From: Acidobacteriota bacterium
GTDB taxonomy: Bacteria > Acidobacteriota > Terriglobia > Terriglobales > Acidobacteriaceae
Length of the DNA stretch: 16,885 nucleotides
Assembly: GCA_021841795.1 (NCBI GenBank)
Contig: JAKCDN010000015.1
Location: 1 to 16,885, forward strand
Direction of reading: 5' to 3'
Part shown: one piece after another, positions 1-8,448 of the stretch
How positions within the stretch are numbered: the stretch's first letter is position 1
Layout of the letters: the number at the start of each line of letters is the position of its first letter
Notes under the pieces: generated by a model
The model's database searches: none
The model's input: the letters and a program-made list of their open reading frames with translations, nothing else
What the model was told of the DNA's origin: nothing
Position numbers and translations under genes: made by a program

Positions 1-156
1 ATCTGAGTGAAATTCATCTGTGCAAAATTTGCGGTCAGCAATCACTGTGAAGCTTAATTGCTTGCGCCTGGAAAACTTATCCGTGGATGAATGCCTTTAT
101 TTTCCGTATCCATCCGCTCTTTTGAAAGCCGTCGGTGTGAAAAAACGGCCGGAGAG

Positions 157-185
157 TTGACGCTAAAGAAGCAGAACCCTACATT
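157..185 (+). promoter_or_regulatory. candidate sigma-70 promoter
   Basis: The -35 TTGACG (157-162, 5/6 to consensus) and -10 TACATT (180-185, 4/6) are 17 bp apart. This predicts a transcript start near 192, about 360 nt before the zinc-ribbon gene at 552. Found by eye only. Confidence 0.4.
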
Positions 186-223
186 GGGTTTACTTAATCA
201 CGCATTGGTTTGTGGGAATTTTT

Positions 224-272
224 CGGAAGATCGTTCTTCCGCCGCATCTCTGCGGAGGCGCTTCGGTGCCTC
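224..272 (+). other. cluster of three adjacent hairpins in the leader
   Basis: Three stems follow one another. The first is CGGAAGA (224-230) with TCTTCCG (235-241), 7 bp, loop TCGT. The second is CCGCA (242-246) with TGCGG (251-255). The third is 255-261 with 266-272, 7 bp including one G-T, closed as C(TTCG)G, a very stable tetraloop. No T-run follows, so it is not a classic terminator. It could be a structured 5' leader, a processed small RNA, or the 3' end of something upstream. Confidence 0.4.
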
Positions 273-551
273 TCGCAACGGCGGATGAACATTTGCCGGT
301 TCAGCTTGTCCTGCGCCGGTATTCCTGCTCCCAGCCCGTGGCCGCGTACTGGCGGCCCCGGCAGGCAAACCAGTCGGGAGATTCCATGATCTGCGCACAA
401 ACGGTCATGACAGACAACAAGGGAGCACAGGTGGCAATCCCCTATCAGGACAGGAGAAATCTGAATTGCCTCGCCTGGTTCTCATCACCCCGCGGAGTAA
501 CCTGCAACACCAGCCTCCTGCGGGAGACGAAACAAAAACGGAGAATCAGTC

Positions 552-761
552 ATGGAAGTGCGCGTACAACTAAAAATATGCGAAGGGTGCGGTTGCCTTT
601 GGTATCGGGCCCAGACCGAAGTCAGTGTCTATTGCAGGGAGTGCCGGAACCGGCTGAGAACGTTTCCGCCGCCGGAAAGCCGCAAGCGTCGCGGCCGCCC
701 CGGACGAAAGCGCCTGGCCCGCGTCTGTGCGGTGGCTGAGACCGCCGGAGGTGCGCAATGA
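552..761 (+). CDS. small zinc-ribbon protein with AT-hook-like motif
   Basis: This 69-residue protein has two cysteine pairs, CEGC at 10-13 and CREC at 28-31, the spacing of a compact Cys4 zinc ribbon. A very basic tail follows, with RRGRP at 46-50; RGRP is the core of eukaryotic AT-hooks, so DNA or RNA binding is a reasonable inference. The start is ATG 552 with GGAG at 540-543. The stop overlaps the next start as ATGA (758-761), which suggests translational coupling to the sigma-like protein. I cannot name a family. The adjacent regulator makes a transcription accessory role possible but unproven. Confidence 0.6.
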   Translation: MEVRVQLKICEGCGCLWYRAQTEVSVYCRECRNRLRTFPPPESRKRRGRPGRKRLARVCAVAETAGGAQ

Positions 762-1303
762 GCGCAGCTCTTCAAATGCCCTTGGCGTGGGAATCCACAA
801 CCGCTCACGCGGTATGGCAAATCGAGCGCAAACGCGGAGAACGCCGGCCCGCGCCGCGGCCGGATGCGAAGCCCGCGCCGCCATCCCGGCCCCCGGCCAG
901 TCTCGCCTTTTACCGCAGACATACTGAAAGCCTCTTGCGGCGCTACCTCTACGCCTCCATGCAGGTGGGCCGGGCGCCCTCTATTCTGAGTGACCCGGTG
1001 GCTCGCGGGTGGGCCTCAAGCCGTCCCGTCCGCACCTTTGAAGATGCCGTGATCTTTGTCCTCGATGTGGAGCGCTGCCTGGCGCAGATCCCGCGCCTCG
1101 ATCGCCAGATCCTCAGCCGGGTCGTCCTCCAGGAGTACACCCAGGTTGAAGTCGCTGGCATGCTCGGCATGGCGATTCGCACCATGGGCTACAAGTACCC
1201 GCTCGCGGTCGATCGCCTCACTGAAAGACTGCTTGCGGCCAGCCTGCTCGTTCTGCCCTTCGGCAGGGCGTCTGATCCGGAAGAAGAGGAGGCTGAGAGC
1301 TGA
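758..1303 (+). CDS. orphan sigma-70 region-4-like HTH protein
   Basis: This 181-residue protein has a Pro/Arg/Ala-rich, probably disordered N-terminus (about 20-48). A helical segment follows (50-110, including a TFEDAVIFVLDVERCL stretch), then a helix-turn-helix at about 114-159 resembling sigma-70 region 4 (LDRQILSRVVLQEYTQVEVAGML, then a recognition helix ending in YPLAVDRLTERL). The tail is acidic (DPEEEEAE). No region 2 is present, so it cannot be a complete sigma factor. Similar single-domain proteins are, to my knowledge, common in Acidobacteria, often with RTVERRYP where this one has RTMGYKYP. It starts inside the stop of the zinc-ribbon gene. Targets are unknown. Confidence 0.65.
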   Translation: MSAALQMPLAWESTTAHAVWQIERKRGERRPAPRPDAKPAPPSRPPASLAFYRRHTESLLRRYLYASMQVGRAPSILSDPVARGWASSRPVRTFEDAVIFVLDVERCLAQIPRLDRQILSRVVLQEYTQVEVAGMLGMAIRTMGYKYPLAVDRLTERLLAASLLVLPFGRASDPEEEEAES

Positions 1304-1323
1304 TCGTTTCCGCGCGCGGCGCT

Positions 1324-1350
1324 CGCGGGGCCGGCAAAAACGGCCCCGCG
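1324..1350 (+). terminator. strong hairpin after the sigma-like gene
   Basis: CGCGGGGCCG (1324-1333) pairs perfectly with CGGCCCCGCG (1341-1350), a 10-bp stem with loop GCAAAAA, 20 nt after the stop at 1303. No T-run follows, so intrinsic termination is likely but not certain. Confidence 0.5.
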
Positions 1351-1475
1351 CCGCCTCCGGGCGCTGTCCCGCATCTCGCATCTCGGCGCCGGGCCGGCCG
1401 CTCGCCCCGCCATCCGCACCCTGTCTCGGCCATCCACACGAAAGCGTCTGGTGCAAGAGTGCAATTCATGTCGCG

Positions 1476-1481
1476 TAAAAT
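1476..1481 (+). promoter_or_regulatory. possible -10 box for the heptose genes
   Basis: TAAAAT (5/6 to TATAAT) lies 32 nt before the hddA ATG. No good -35 is visible; GTGCAA at 1451-1456 is the nearest weak match, at 19 bp. A perfect inverted repeat, CACTG-TAT-CAGTG (1490-1502), sits between this box and the ATG and could be an operator or a small RNA stem. Confidence 0.25.
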
Positions 1482-1513
1482 CTTGATTACACTGTATCAG
1501 TGATGGCGGTTCT

Positions 1514-2548
1514 ATGCTGATTCGTTCCCGGGCTCCCCTGCGTCTCGGACTCGCCGGTGGTGGCACCGATGTTTCCCCTTACTGCGATGAGTTTGGCGGA
1601 GCCATCGTCAACGCCACCATCGACTACTACGCCTACGCCGCTATCGAGCCTCTCGCCGGCAACGTGGTGGAGTTCCTCTCTGCCGATCTGGGGCAGGGTG
1701 CGTCGTATCCTGCGGCCTCTACCCTCGTCAATGACGGCCGCCTCGACCTGTTCAAGGCCGTCTACAACCACGTCGTGCGCCGATACAACCACGGCAAGCC
1801 CCTCAGCCTGCGCATCAGCACCCGGGTCGACGTGCCCGCCGGCTCCGGCCTCGGTTCTTCCTCCACGCTGACCGTGGCCATGCTGGCGGCCTACGCCGAG
1901 TGGCTCAACCTTCCGCTCGGCGAGTACGAGCTCGCCCATACCGCCTACGTCATCGAGCGCGTCGAGGCCGGTCTCGAGGGCGGCAAGCAGGACCAGTACG
2001 CCGCCGCCTTTGGCGGCTTCAACTTTATGGAGTTCGGCGGCAACGGCCAAGTCCTCGTCAACCCGCTGCGCATCAAAGACTGGGTGATCTCCGAGCTCGA
2101 GGCCTCGCTGCTCCTCTACTTCACCGGCAAATCGCGTACCTCCGCCGACATTATTCAGGAGCAGTCGCGCAATGTCCGCGACCGCAATTCCGTCGCCCTC
2201 GACGCCATGCACGCCATCAAGGACGAGGCCTTCCGCATGAAGGAGTGCCTGCTGCGCGGCGACTTCCAGAGCCTGCAGCAGGTCCTGCGCTCAAGCTGGG
2301 AGTCGAAAAAACGCATGGCCAGCCAGATCACCAACGAGAAGATCGAGTCTCTCTACGCTTGCGCTCTCCAAGCCGGCGCTCACTGCGCCAAGATCTCCGG
2401 CGCCGGTGGCGGCGGTTTTATGATGTTCCTCGTCGATCCCATCCAGAAGGACAAAGTGACGGCCGCCCTGCACCAAAAGCACCCCGGAGGCACTGCCTAC
2501 GCCTGTCACTTCACCCCAGGCGGTGTCCAGGTGTGGAGAGTCCCATGA
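1514..2548 (+). CDS. hddA: D-glycero-alpha-D-manno-heptose 7-phosphate kinase
   Basis: This GHMP-family sugar kinase is expected to phosphorylate heptose 7-phosphate at C1 to give the 1,7-bisphosphate in the GDP-D,D-heptose route. Its 344 residues are the usual length. Visible motifs are the N-terminal RSRAPLRLGLAGGGTDVSPY (4-23), the GHMP ATP loop PAGSGLGSSS (108-117) and the C-terminal KISGAGGGGFMMF (293-305). The ATG at 1514 puts the conserved RAPLRLGLAGGG at its normal distance from the start; no strong Shine-Dalgarno precedes it. The stop overlaps the gmhA start as ATGA (2545-2548). The alternative GHMP kinase, L-fucose kinase, is less likely because gmhA and a heptose nucleotidyltransferase follow. 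Confidence 0.88.
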   Translation: MLIRSRAPLRLGLAGGGTDVSPYCDEFGGAIVNATIDYYAYAAIEPLAGNVVEFLSADLGQGASYPAASTLVNDGRLDLFKAVYNHVVRRYNHGKPLSLRISTRVDVPAGSGLGSSSTLTVAMLAAYAEWLNLPLGEYELAHTAYVIERVEAGLEGGKQDQYAAAFGGFNFMEFGGNGQVLVNPLRIKDWVISELEASLLLYFTGKSRTSADIIQEQSRNVRDRNSVALDAMHAIKDEAFRMKECLLRGDFQSLQQVLRSSWESKKRMASQITNEKIESLYACALQAGAHCAKISGAGGGGFMMFLVDPIQKDKVTAALHQKHPGGTAYACHFTPGGVQVWRVP

Positions 2549-3144
2549 GCATTTCAGCCACTGACGTTGTGCAGCAGAAACTCCGTGAGGGCCTCGGCGT
2601 GATCGAGGCCCTTGCCCGCGACTCCGCACTGCACGCTACGCTTGTCGCCGCGGCCGATGTCACCGCCTCCGCTCTGCGCGCCGGACACAAGCTCATGGTG
2701 GCCGGCAACGGCGGCAGCGCTGCCGATGCGCAGCACCTGGCCGCCGAGTTTGTCGGCCGCTTCATCGACGACCGCCCCGCGATGCGCGCCGTCGCGCTCA
2801 CCTCCGACTCATCCATCCTTACCGCCGTCGGCAACGACTACGGCTTCGAGCGCCTCTTTGCCCGGCAGATTGAAGCCCTCGGCCAGAAAGGCGATGTCTT
2901 CTTCGCCATCTCCACCTCCGGCAACTCCCCCAACGTGCTGCGCGCGCTCGAGCGCTGCCGCGAGCAGGGAATTGCCGCCATCGGACTCACCGGAAACTCC
3001 GGCGGCAAGATGTCTTCGCTCTGCGACTACTGCCTGCGCATGCCGTCCGACGTCACCATGTACATCCAGCAGGCGCATCTCGCGCTCGAACACATCTTCT
3101 GCCTGCTCGTCGAGCAGCGTTATTTTGCGGAACCGTCTCGCTGA
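2545..3144 (+). CDS. gmhA: sedoheptulose 7-phosphate isomerase
   Basis: This SIS-domain isomerase converts sedoheptulose 7-phosphate to D-glycero-D-manno-heptose 7-phosphate, the substrate of the kinase encoded just upstream. It has 199 residues, a normal GmhA length. GNGGSAADAQHLAAEF is at 54-69 and the phosphate-binding STSGNS at 123-128. By comparison with E. coli GmhA the likely metal ligands H64, E68, Q175 and H183 are all present. The frame stays open upstream to 1900, but the GmhA fold begins at the ATG that overlaps the hddA stop. The 4-nt overlap implies coupled translation. Confidence 0.9.
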   Translation: MSISATDVVQQKLREGLGVIEALARDSALHATLVAAADVTASALRAGHKLMVAGNGGSAADAQHLAAEFVGRFIDDRPAMRAVALTSDSSILTAVGNDYGFERLFARQIEALGQKGDVFFAISTSGNSPNVLRALERCREQGIAAIGLTGNSGGKMSSLCDYCLRMPSDVTMYIQQAHLALEHIFCLLVEQRYFAEPSR

Positions 3145-3296
3145 GTGACGGCAGCCCGGATGCCGTTCAATAATCGATCTGTCGTCCCGTGCGCGCCGCG
3201 CGGACAGGCGCGCCGCTGGATCGGCGGCTGCCTTCGCCCGCCTCGCCGGTGCCGCGCCGCCGTCAATTGATCCATGGTCCAGGGAGGGGTAGCAGG

Positions 3297-3998
3297 ATGG
3301 AAGCGATCGTTCTTGCCGGCGGTATGGGCGCCCGCCTGGCCGCCCGCCTCAAGGGTATTCCCAAGCCCATGGCGCCCGTCGCGGGCCGGCCTTTTCTTGA
3401 GATACTGCTCCGCCAGTTGCGCCGCGCCGGCTGCACCCGCGTGGTGCTCTCTGTCGGCCATCTCCACACCGTCATTCAGCATCGCTTCGGCGCGTCGTTT
3501 CACGGCATGGCCGTTGACTACGCGGTCGAGAACCAACCGCTCGGCACCGGAGGCGCCATTCGCCTCGCCCTCGCCCAGGCCATGGAACCGTCCGTCCTCG
3601 TCCTCAACGGCGATACATTTCTCGACGCCGACTACGCCGCCATGATGCGCTTTCACGCCCACTGCGGCGCCCCGGTGACCCTCGCCGTCGTGCGCCGCCA
3701 CGATGTCGGCCGCTACGGCAGTGTCCGCATGCAGGACGGCCGCGTGCTGGCATTTGAAGAAAAAGGCCATGCCGGCTCCGCGCCGGGATGGATCAGCGCC
3801 GGAGCCTACGTCCTCGCGCGCAACCTCGAATGGCCGCCCGCCCTGCCGCAGAAATTCTCCATCGAGTTCGACTTCTTCGTCCCCGAGGTCGCGCGTCTGC
3901 GTCCGGCCGCCTTCCCCGTCGAGGGCTACTTCCTCGACATCGGCATTCCCGAGGACTACGACCGCGCGCAAACCGAGCTGGCGCGCTTTATTCCTTGA
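3297..3998 (+). CDS. hddC: D-glycero-alpha-D-manno-heptose 1-phosphate guanylyltransferase
   Basis: This nucleotidyltransferase of the sugar-phosphate family has 233 residues. LAGGMGARL (6-14) and KPMAPV (23-28) form the NTP loop. GTGGA (83-87), NGDT (104-107, metal-binding Asp) and the C-terminal FLDIGIPEDY (212-221) are also present. By context it makes GDP-D-glycero-alpha-D-manno-heptose. The family also includes mannose- and glucose-1-phosphate transferases, so the substrate is inferred from hddA and gmhA. ATG 3297 is chosen over an upstream GC-rich extension because AGGGAGGGG (3281-3289) precedes it and the NTP loop starts right after. The gap from gmhA is 152 nt. The last 11 nt overlap the convergent deaminase gene. 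Confidence 0.82.
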   Translation: MEAIVLAGGMGARLAARLKGIPKPMAPVAGRPFLEILLRQLRRAGCTRVVLSVGHLHTVIQHRFGASFHGMAVDYAVENQPLGTGGAIRLALAQAMEPSVLVLNGDTFLDADYAAMMRFHAHCGAPVTLAVVRRHDVGRYGSVRMQDGRVLAFEEKGHAGSAPGWISAGAYVLARNLEWPPALPQKFSIEFDFFVPEVARLRPAAFPVEGYFLDIGIPEDYDRAQTELARFIP

Positions 3999-4995
3999 CC
4001 GCGTAGGCGCTGCGTAGTCGTTCCTTGATCCGCGCCTTTGTCGCCGCATCGGCAAACGCCGCTTCCATCCCCATCAGGTTCGTTCGCAGAAACTCCTCGC
4101 TTCCCCAGCCGAACGTCTGTTCCAGTCGCGCGTATTCGCCGGTAAGCGTGGCCGGCGTCAGCATCCGCGTGTCGGTATTCACGTTCAGCGGCACTCCCGC
4201 GCGGTACAGCCGATCCACGGGATGCTGCTCCCATGACGCAATGCTTGGAATGATCTGCACGTTGGACGAGGGGCAAATCTCCAGGTGGATTCGCTCCCGC
4301 TTCAGATGCTCCACCACATGCGCATCTTCAATGCTGCGCGTGCCGTGGCCGATGCGCGTCGGCTGCAGCGCGCGCAGCGTCTCCATGACGCTCTCGGGGC
4401 CGCGGGCCTCGCCCGCGTGCGCCGTGCGCGCCAGGCCGTGCTCCCGCGCATACCGGTACGCCGCTCTGTGCGCATCCAGCGGGAATCCGGCCTCGTCGCC
4501 GGCAAGGTCCAGTGCCGCCACGCGGCTCCTGCCAAAAGCCTTCACCAGCCGTGCCGTCTCCATGCTCTGCGCCTCGCTGAAGTGGCGCAGCGTGCACAAG
4601 ATCAGATTGGCGTCGATGCCGCTGTCGCGGCTCAGTTGCTCCGTTGCGGCATTGACGATCTCCACCACTCGCTCCGCCTTCAAACCCTGCGCTCCATGCA
4701 GCAGCGGCGCAAACCGAATCTCCGCGTAGACGACCCCGTCCCGGTCGAGTTGAGAAAACAGATCCGCCGTCACCAGCCGCAGCGACTCTTCCGTCTGCAT
4801 CAGTTGGATGCCCTTTGGCGCGCGGCTCAGAAAGTCGGCCAGGTTTGTGCACCGCGCCGGCGCAATGAACTCGCGCTCATACTCCTCCCGCGTGATCCCT
4901 GCGTCCAGCGCGGATACCGCCGCGTAGCTTAGCGAGCAGTCAAGGTGCAGGTGCAGTTCTACCTTCGGCAGAGGACGCCAATCCATAGGTTCCAT
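3988..4995 (-). CDS. adenosine deaminase family protein
   Basis: This 335-residue metal-dependent deaminase is likely to act on adenosine or a related purine in the cytoplasm; it has no signal peptide. Zinc ligands are H15 and H17 (HLHLD), H193 in TAHAGE with catalytic E196, H217 in RIGHGT, and D275 in NVNTDTR. Two positions differ from classic adenosine deaminases. The Gly after HLHLD is Cys (HLHLDCSLSY). The second Asp of the usual TDD motif, which contacts the purine, is Thr (TDT). Substrate preference is therefore open. The start is the first of two ATGs, 4995 or 4986. It lies 29 nt after the GH1 stop on the same strand, probably one transcript. Confidence 0.82.
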   Translation of the reverse strand: MEPMDWRPLPKVELHLHLDCSLSYAAVSALDAGITREEYEREFIAPARCTNLADFLSRAPKGIQLMQTEESLRLVTADLFSQLDRDGVVYAEIRFAPLLHGAQGLKAERVVEIVNAATEQLSRDSGIDANLILCTLRHFSEAQSMETARLVKAFGRSRVAALDLAGDEAGFPLDAHRAAYRYAREHGLARTAHAGEARGPESVMETLRALQPTRIGHGTRSIEDAHVVEHLKRERIHLEICPSSNVQIIPSIASWEQHPVDRLYRAGVPLNVNTDTRMLTPATLTGEYARLEQTFGWGSEEFLRTNLMGMEAAFADAATKARIKERLRSAYAVKE

Positions 4996-5024
4996 CGTAT
5001 GCCGCCGCAAGCCTCGCCGCCCCG

Positions 5025-6461
5025 TTACACCACTGCGTTCCGCGCAATCGCCGCGCGGTACCACGCCGCGCTCTGCTTGGGCGTGCGCTTCAGCGTCTTG
5101 TAGTCCACGTAGTGGATGCCGAACCGCTTCGAGTACCCATCCACCCACTCGAAGTTGTCCATCAGGCTCCACAGAAAATAGCCCTTGATGGGAAATCCCT
5201 CCGCCGCTGCCCGCTGCAGGTGCGTCAGGTGGTTGCGCAGGTACATCACGCGGTCCGTGTCCTCGATGCGCCCGTCGGCCGTCGGCACGTCCGCGGACGA
5301 GCAGCCGTTTTCGGTAATGTAAATTGCCTTCGGGCTCCAGATCTCGCTCACATTGCGCACCGTCCAGTAGATGCACTCCGGCCCCAGCTTGAGCCACGGC
5401 GACGCCATATGCGGATACGACGCTGGATCGGGCTCGATCGCGTAGCCCCGCTCCGAACCGTCGGCGCGCACATAATTCGGCGTGTACGCGTTCAGCCCCA
5501 CAAAATCCAGCGCGCTGCCGATGGCCTGCATGTCGCCCGGCTCGATGCGCGGCGCGTTGGCGCCCTCCCGCCGCAGATAGCTCTCCGGATATGCGCCCTC
5601 CAGCAGCGTGGTCAGGAACGGCGCGTTCTCCTCGCGCGTGGCCCGCCGCGCCGCTTCCACGTTGGCGCGGTCCTCGATGATCGGCACGCAGATCGTCGCG
5701 TTCTCCGCCAGTCCCACCTGCGCCCGCGGCGCGTTCGCCCGGATCGCCTGCACCGCCAGTCCGTGCGCCAGTATGCCGTGATGCCGCACCTGGTTCGCCT
5801 CTGCCCGCGGCAGCTTCAATCCCGGCGCAAACTGCCCCACCTTGTAGCCCAGATCCGTAAAACACACCAGCTCGTTCGTGGTCATGAAGTGCTGCACGCG
5901 ATCCGAGAGCTGCCGCGATACATACGCCGCGTAGTCGCCAAACGCCAGCGCCGTCGCGCGCGACTCCCACCCGCCCGGCAGCGCCGCCGGAAGATCCCAG
6001 TGGAACAGCGTCACGTACGGCGTTATCTGGTGCGCAAGCAGCTCGTCCAGCACCCGCTTGTAGTAGTCCAGGCCCGCCTGGCTCGGCTGGCCCTTGCCTT
6101 CAGGAAATATCCGCGGCCACGCCATCGACATGCGGTATGCCGTCACGCCCAGGTCCTTCAGCAGCCCCACATCTTCCTTGTACAGATGGTAGGAGTCGTC
6201 CGCCACGTCGCCCGTGTCGCCGTGGTACGTCTTGCCCGGCGTATGCGAGAAGATGTCCCACACCGACGGCCCGCGGCCGCCCTCATGCACTCCGCCCTCA
6301 ATCTGGTAGGCCGCCGTCGCGCATCCCCACACAAAGCCCGGCGGAAACTGCCGTCCCGTGACTGGAGCCTGCCCCTCTGAAAACTGCGGCAGCCCCGCTC
6401 CGGCAAGCGCGGCGCTGGCCGCCGCTACTTTGCCAAACTGGCGGCGTGTAAGTCGGGTCAT
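5025..6461 (-). CDS. TAT-exported GH1 beta-glycosidase
   Basis: This family 1 glycoside hydrolase (retaining beta-glucosidase type) has 478 residues. Residues 1-32 form a twin-arginine signal, TRRQFGK at 5-11 followed by an Ala-rich stretch, so the folded enzyme should be exported. The catalytic domain shows AAYQIEGG (50-57), TLFHWDLP (151-158), the acid/base Glu197 in TTNE, nucleophile Glu384 in YITENG and the aglycone-site MDNFEW (434-439). The usual Pro after the acid/base Glu is Leu (TTNEL). Start ATG 6461 is preferred over an in-frame TTG at 6482 because AGGA lies just before it and the Tat motif then sits at the normal place. It probably releases sugars from beta-glucosides; the exact substrate is unknown. 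Confidence 0.9.
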   Translation of the reverse strand: MTRLTRRQFGKVAAASAALAGAGLPQFSEGQAPVTGRQFPPGFVWGCATAAYQIEGGVHEGGRGPSVWDIFSHTPGKTYHGDTGDVADDSYHLYKEDVGLLKDLGVTAYRMSMAWPRIFPEGKGQPSQAGLDYYKRVLDELLAHQITPYVTLFHWDLPAALPGGWESRATALAFGDYAAYVSRQLSDRVQHFMTTNELVCFTDLGYKVGQFAPGLKLPRAEANQVRHHGILAHGLAVQAIRANAPRAQVGLAENATICVPIIEDRANVEAARRATREENAPFLTTLLEGAYPESYLRREGANAPRIEPGDMQAIGSALDFVGLNAYTPNYVRADGSERGYAIEPDPASYPHMASPWLKLGPECIYWTVRNVSEIWSPKAIYITENGCSSADVPTADGRIEDTDRVMYLRNHLTHLQRAAAEGFPIKGYFLWSLMDNFEWVDGYSKRFGIHYVDYKTLKRTPKQSAAWYRAAIARNAVV

Positions 6462-6470
6462 GTTCCTATC

Positions 6471-6498
6471 GCCCTTTCGCAATCAAAGGGCGATTATA
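6471..6498 (-). promoter_or_regulatory. -10 box and 5' hairpin upstream of the GH1 gene
   Basis: Read on the minus strand, a perfect TATAAT lies at 6493-6498. No -35 match is visible at 16-18 bp. Right after it, GCCCTTT (6471-6477) and AAAGGGC (6485-6491) form a perfect 7-bp stem with a 7-nt loop. The stem would sit at the extreme 5' end of the transcript, or act as an operator. Confidence 0.35.
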
Positions 6499-6698
6499 GT
6501 CGAGCCGCGGAGCATGCCGCTCCCGCCTCCCGGCGCAGCATCGACCCTCGCGCTCCGCTCCGCCGGTCCCGCGCATCTGCGGCGCGCAGGGGTCGCGGGC
6601 TTCTCGGTACCGCCATGGGCAGATCGCCCCGACCGCCTGCGATGTCCCGGTTGCAATCCTCCGGGGATCGCTCGCCGGCCCGCTCCCTGCCTGCATGC

Positions 6699-6731
6699 AG
6701 AAGGGCCGCAGCCCCGAAGGACTGCGGCCCT
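6699..6731 (-). terminator. rpoD terminator with UUCG-capped stem
   Basis: A perfect 10-bp stem (6702-6711 with 6722-6731) continues inward through a T-G pair and two C-G pairs to a CC(TTCG)GG cap on the minus strand, about 13 bp in all. It lies 25 nt after the rpoD stop. The T-run is short (TTCT), so termination is likely but may not be purely intrinsic. Confidence 0.7.
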
Positions 6732-6756
6732 GGAATCCCCGCCTTGCGTGCCCGGC

Positions 6757-8448
<1,692 letters not shown>

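Larger units (their letters stand above)
1..551. other. gene-free region, probable structured leader of the 552-1303 pair
   Basis: No convincing gene is present in these 551 bases. The first 250 or so are visibly richer in A and T than the rest of the window. The region holds a promoter candidate (157-185) and several perfect short hairpins (224-241, 242-255, 255-272, 340-357), all on the path to the zinc-ribbon gene at 552. An open frame from ATG 386, preceded by GGGAG, runs to 739, but it overlaps the better-supported 552-761 gene out of frame and has no recognisable domain. The left edge may contain the 3' flank of a gene outside the window. Confidence 0.5.

Noticed and set aside
77..85. 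TTATCCGTG, resembling a DnaA box
   Set aside because: It differs from TTATCCACA in the last three bases, stands alone and has no replication genes nearby.
468..482. GGTTCTCATCACC, resembling a tRNA T-arm
   Set aside because: The stem does not pair and no acceptor or anticodon arm is found.
386..739. Open frame with GGGAG before ATG 386
   Set aside because: It runs out of frame through most of the zinc-ribbon gene, which has clear CxxC motifs, and has no recognisable domain.
1900..2544. In-frame extension of gmhA inside hddA
   Set aside because: It is Arg-rich out-of-frame translation of hddA; GmhA homology begins at ATG 2545.
5112..6380. 422-codon plus-strand frame opposite the GH1 gene
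   Set aside because: Arg/His-rich composition typical of antisense GC-rich coding; the GH1 motifs are on the other strand.
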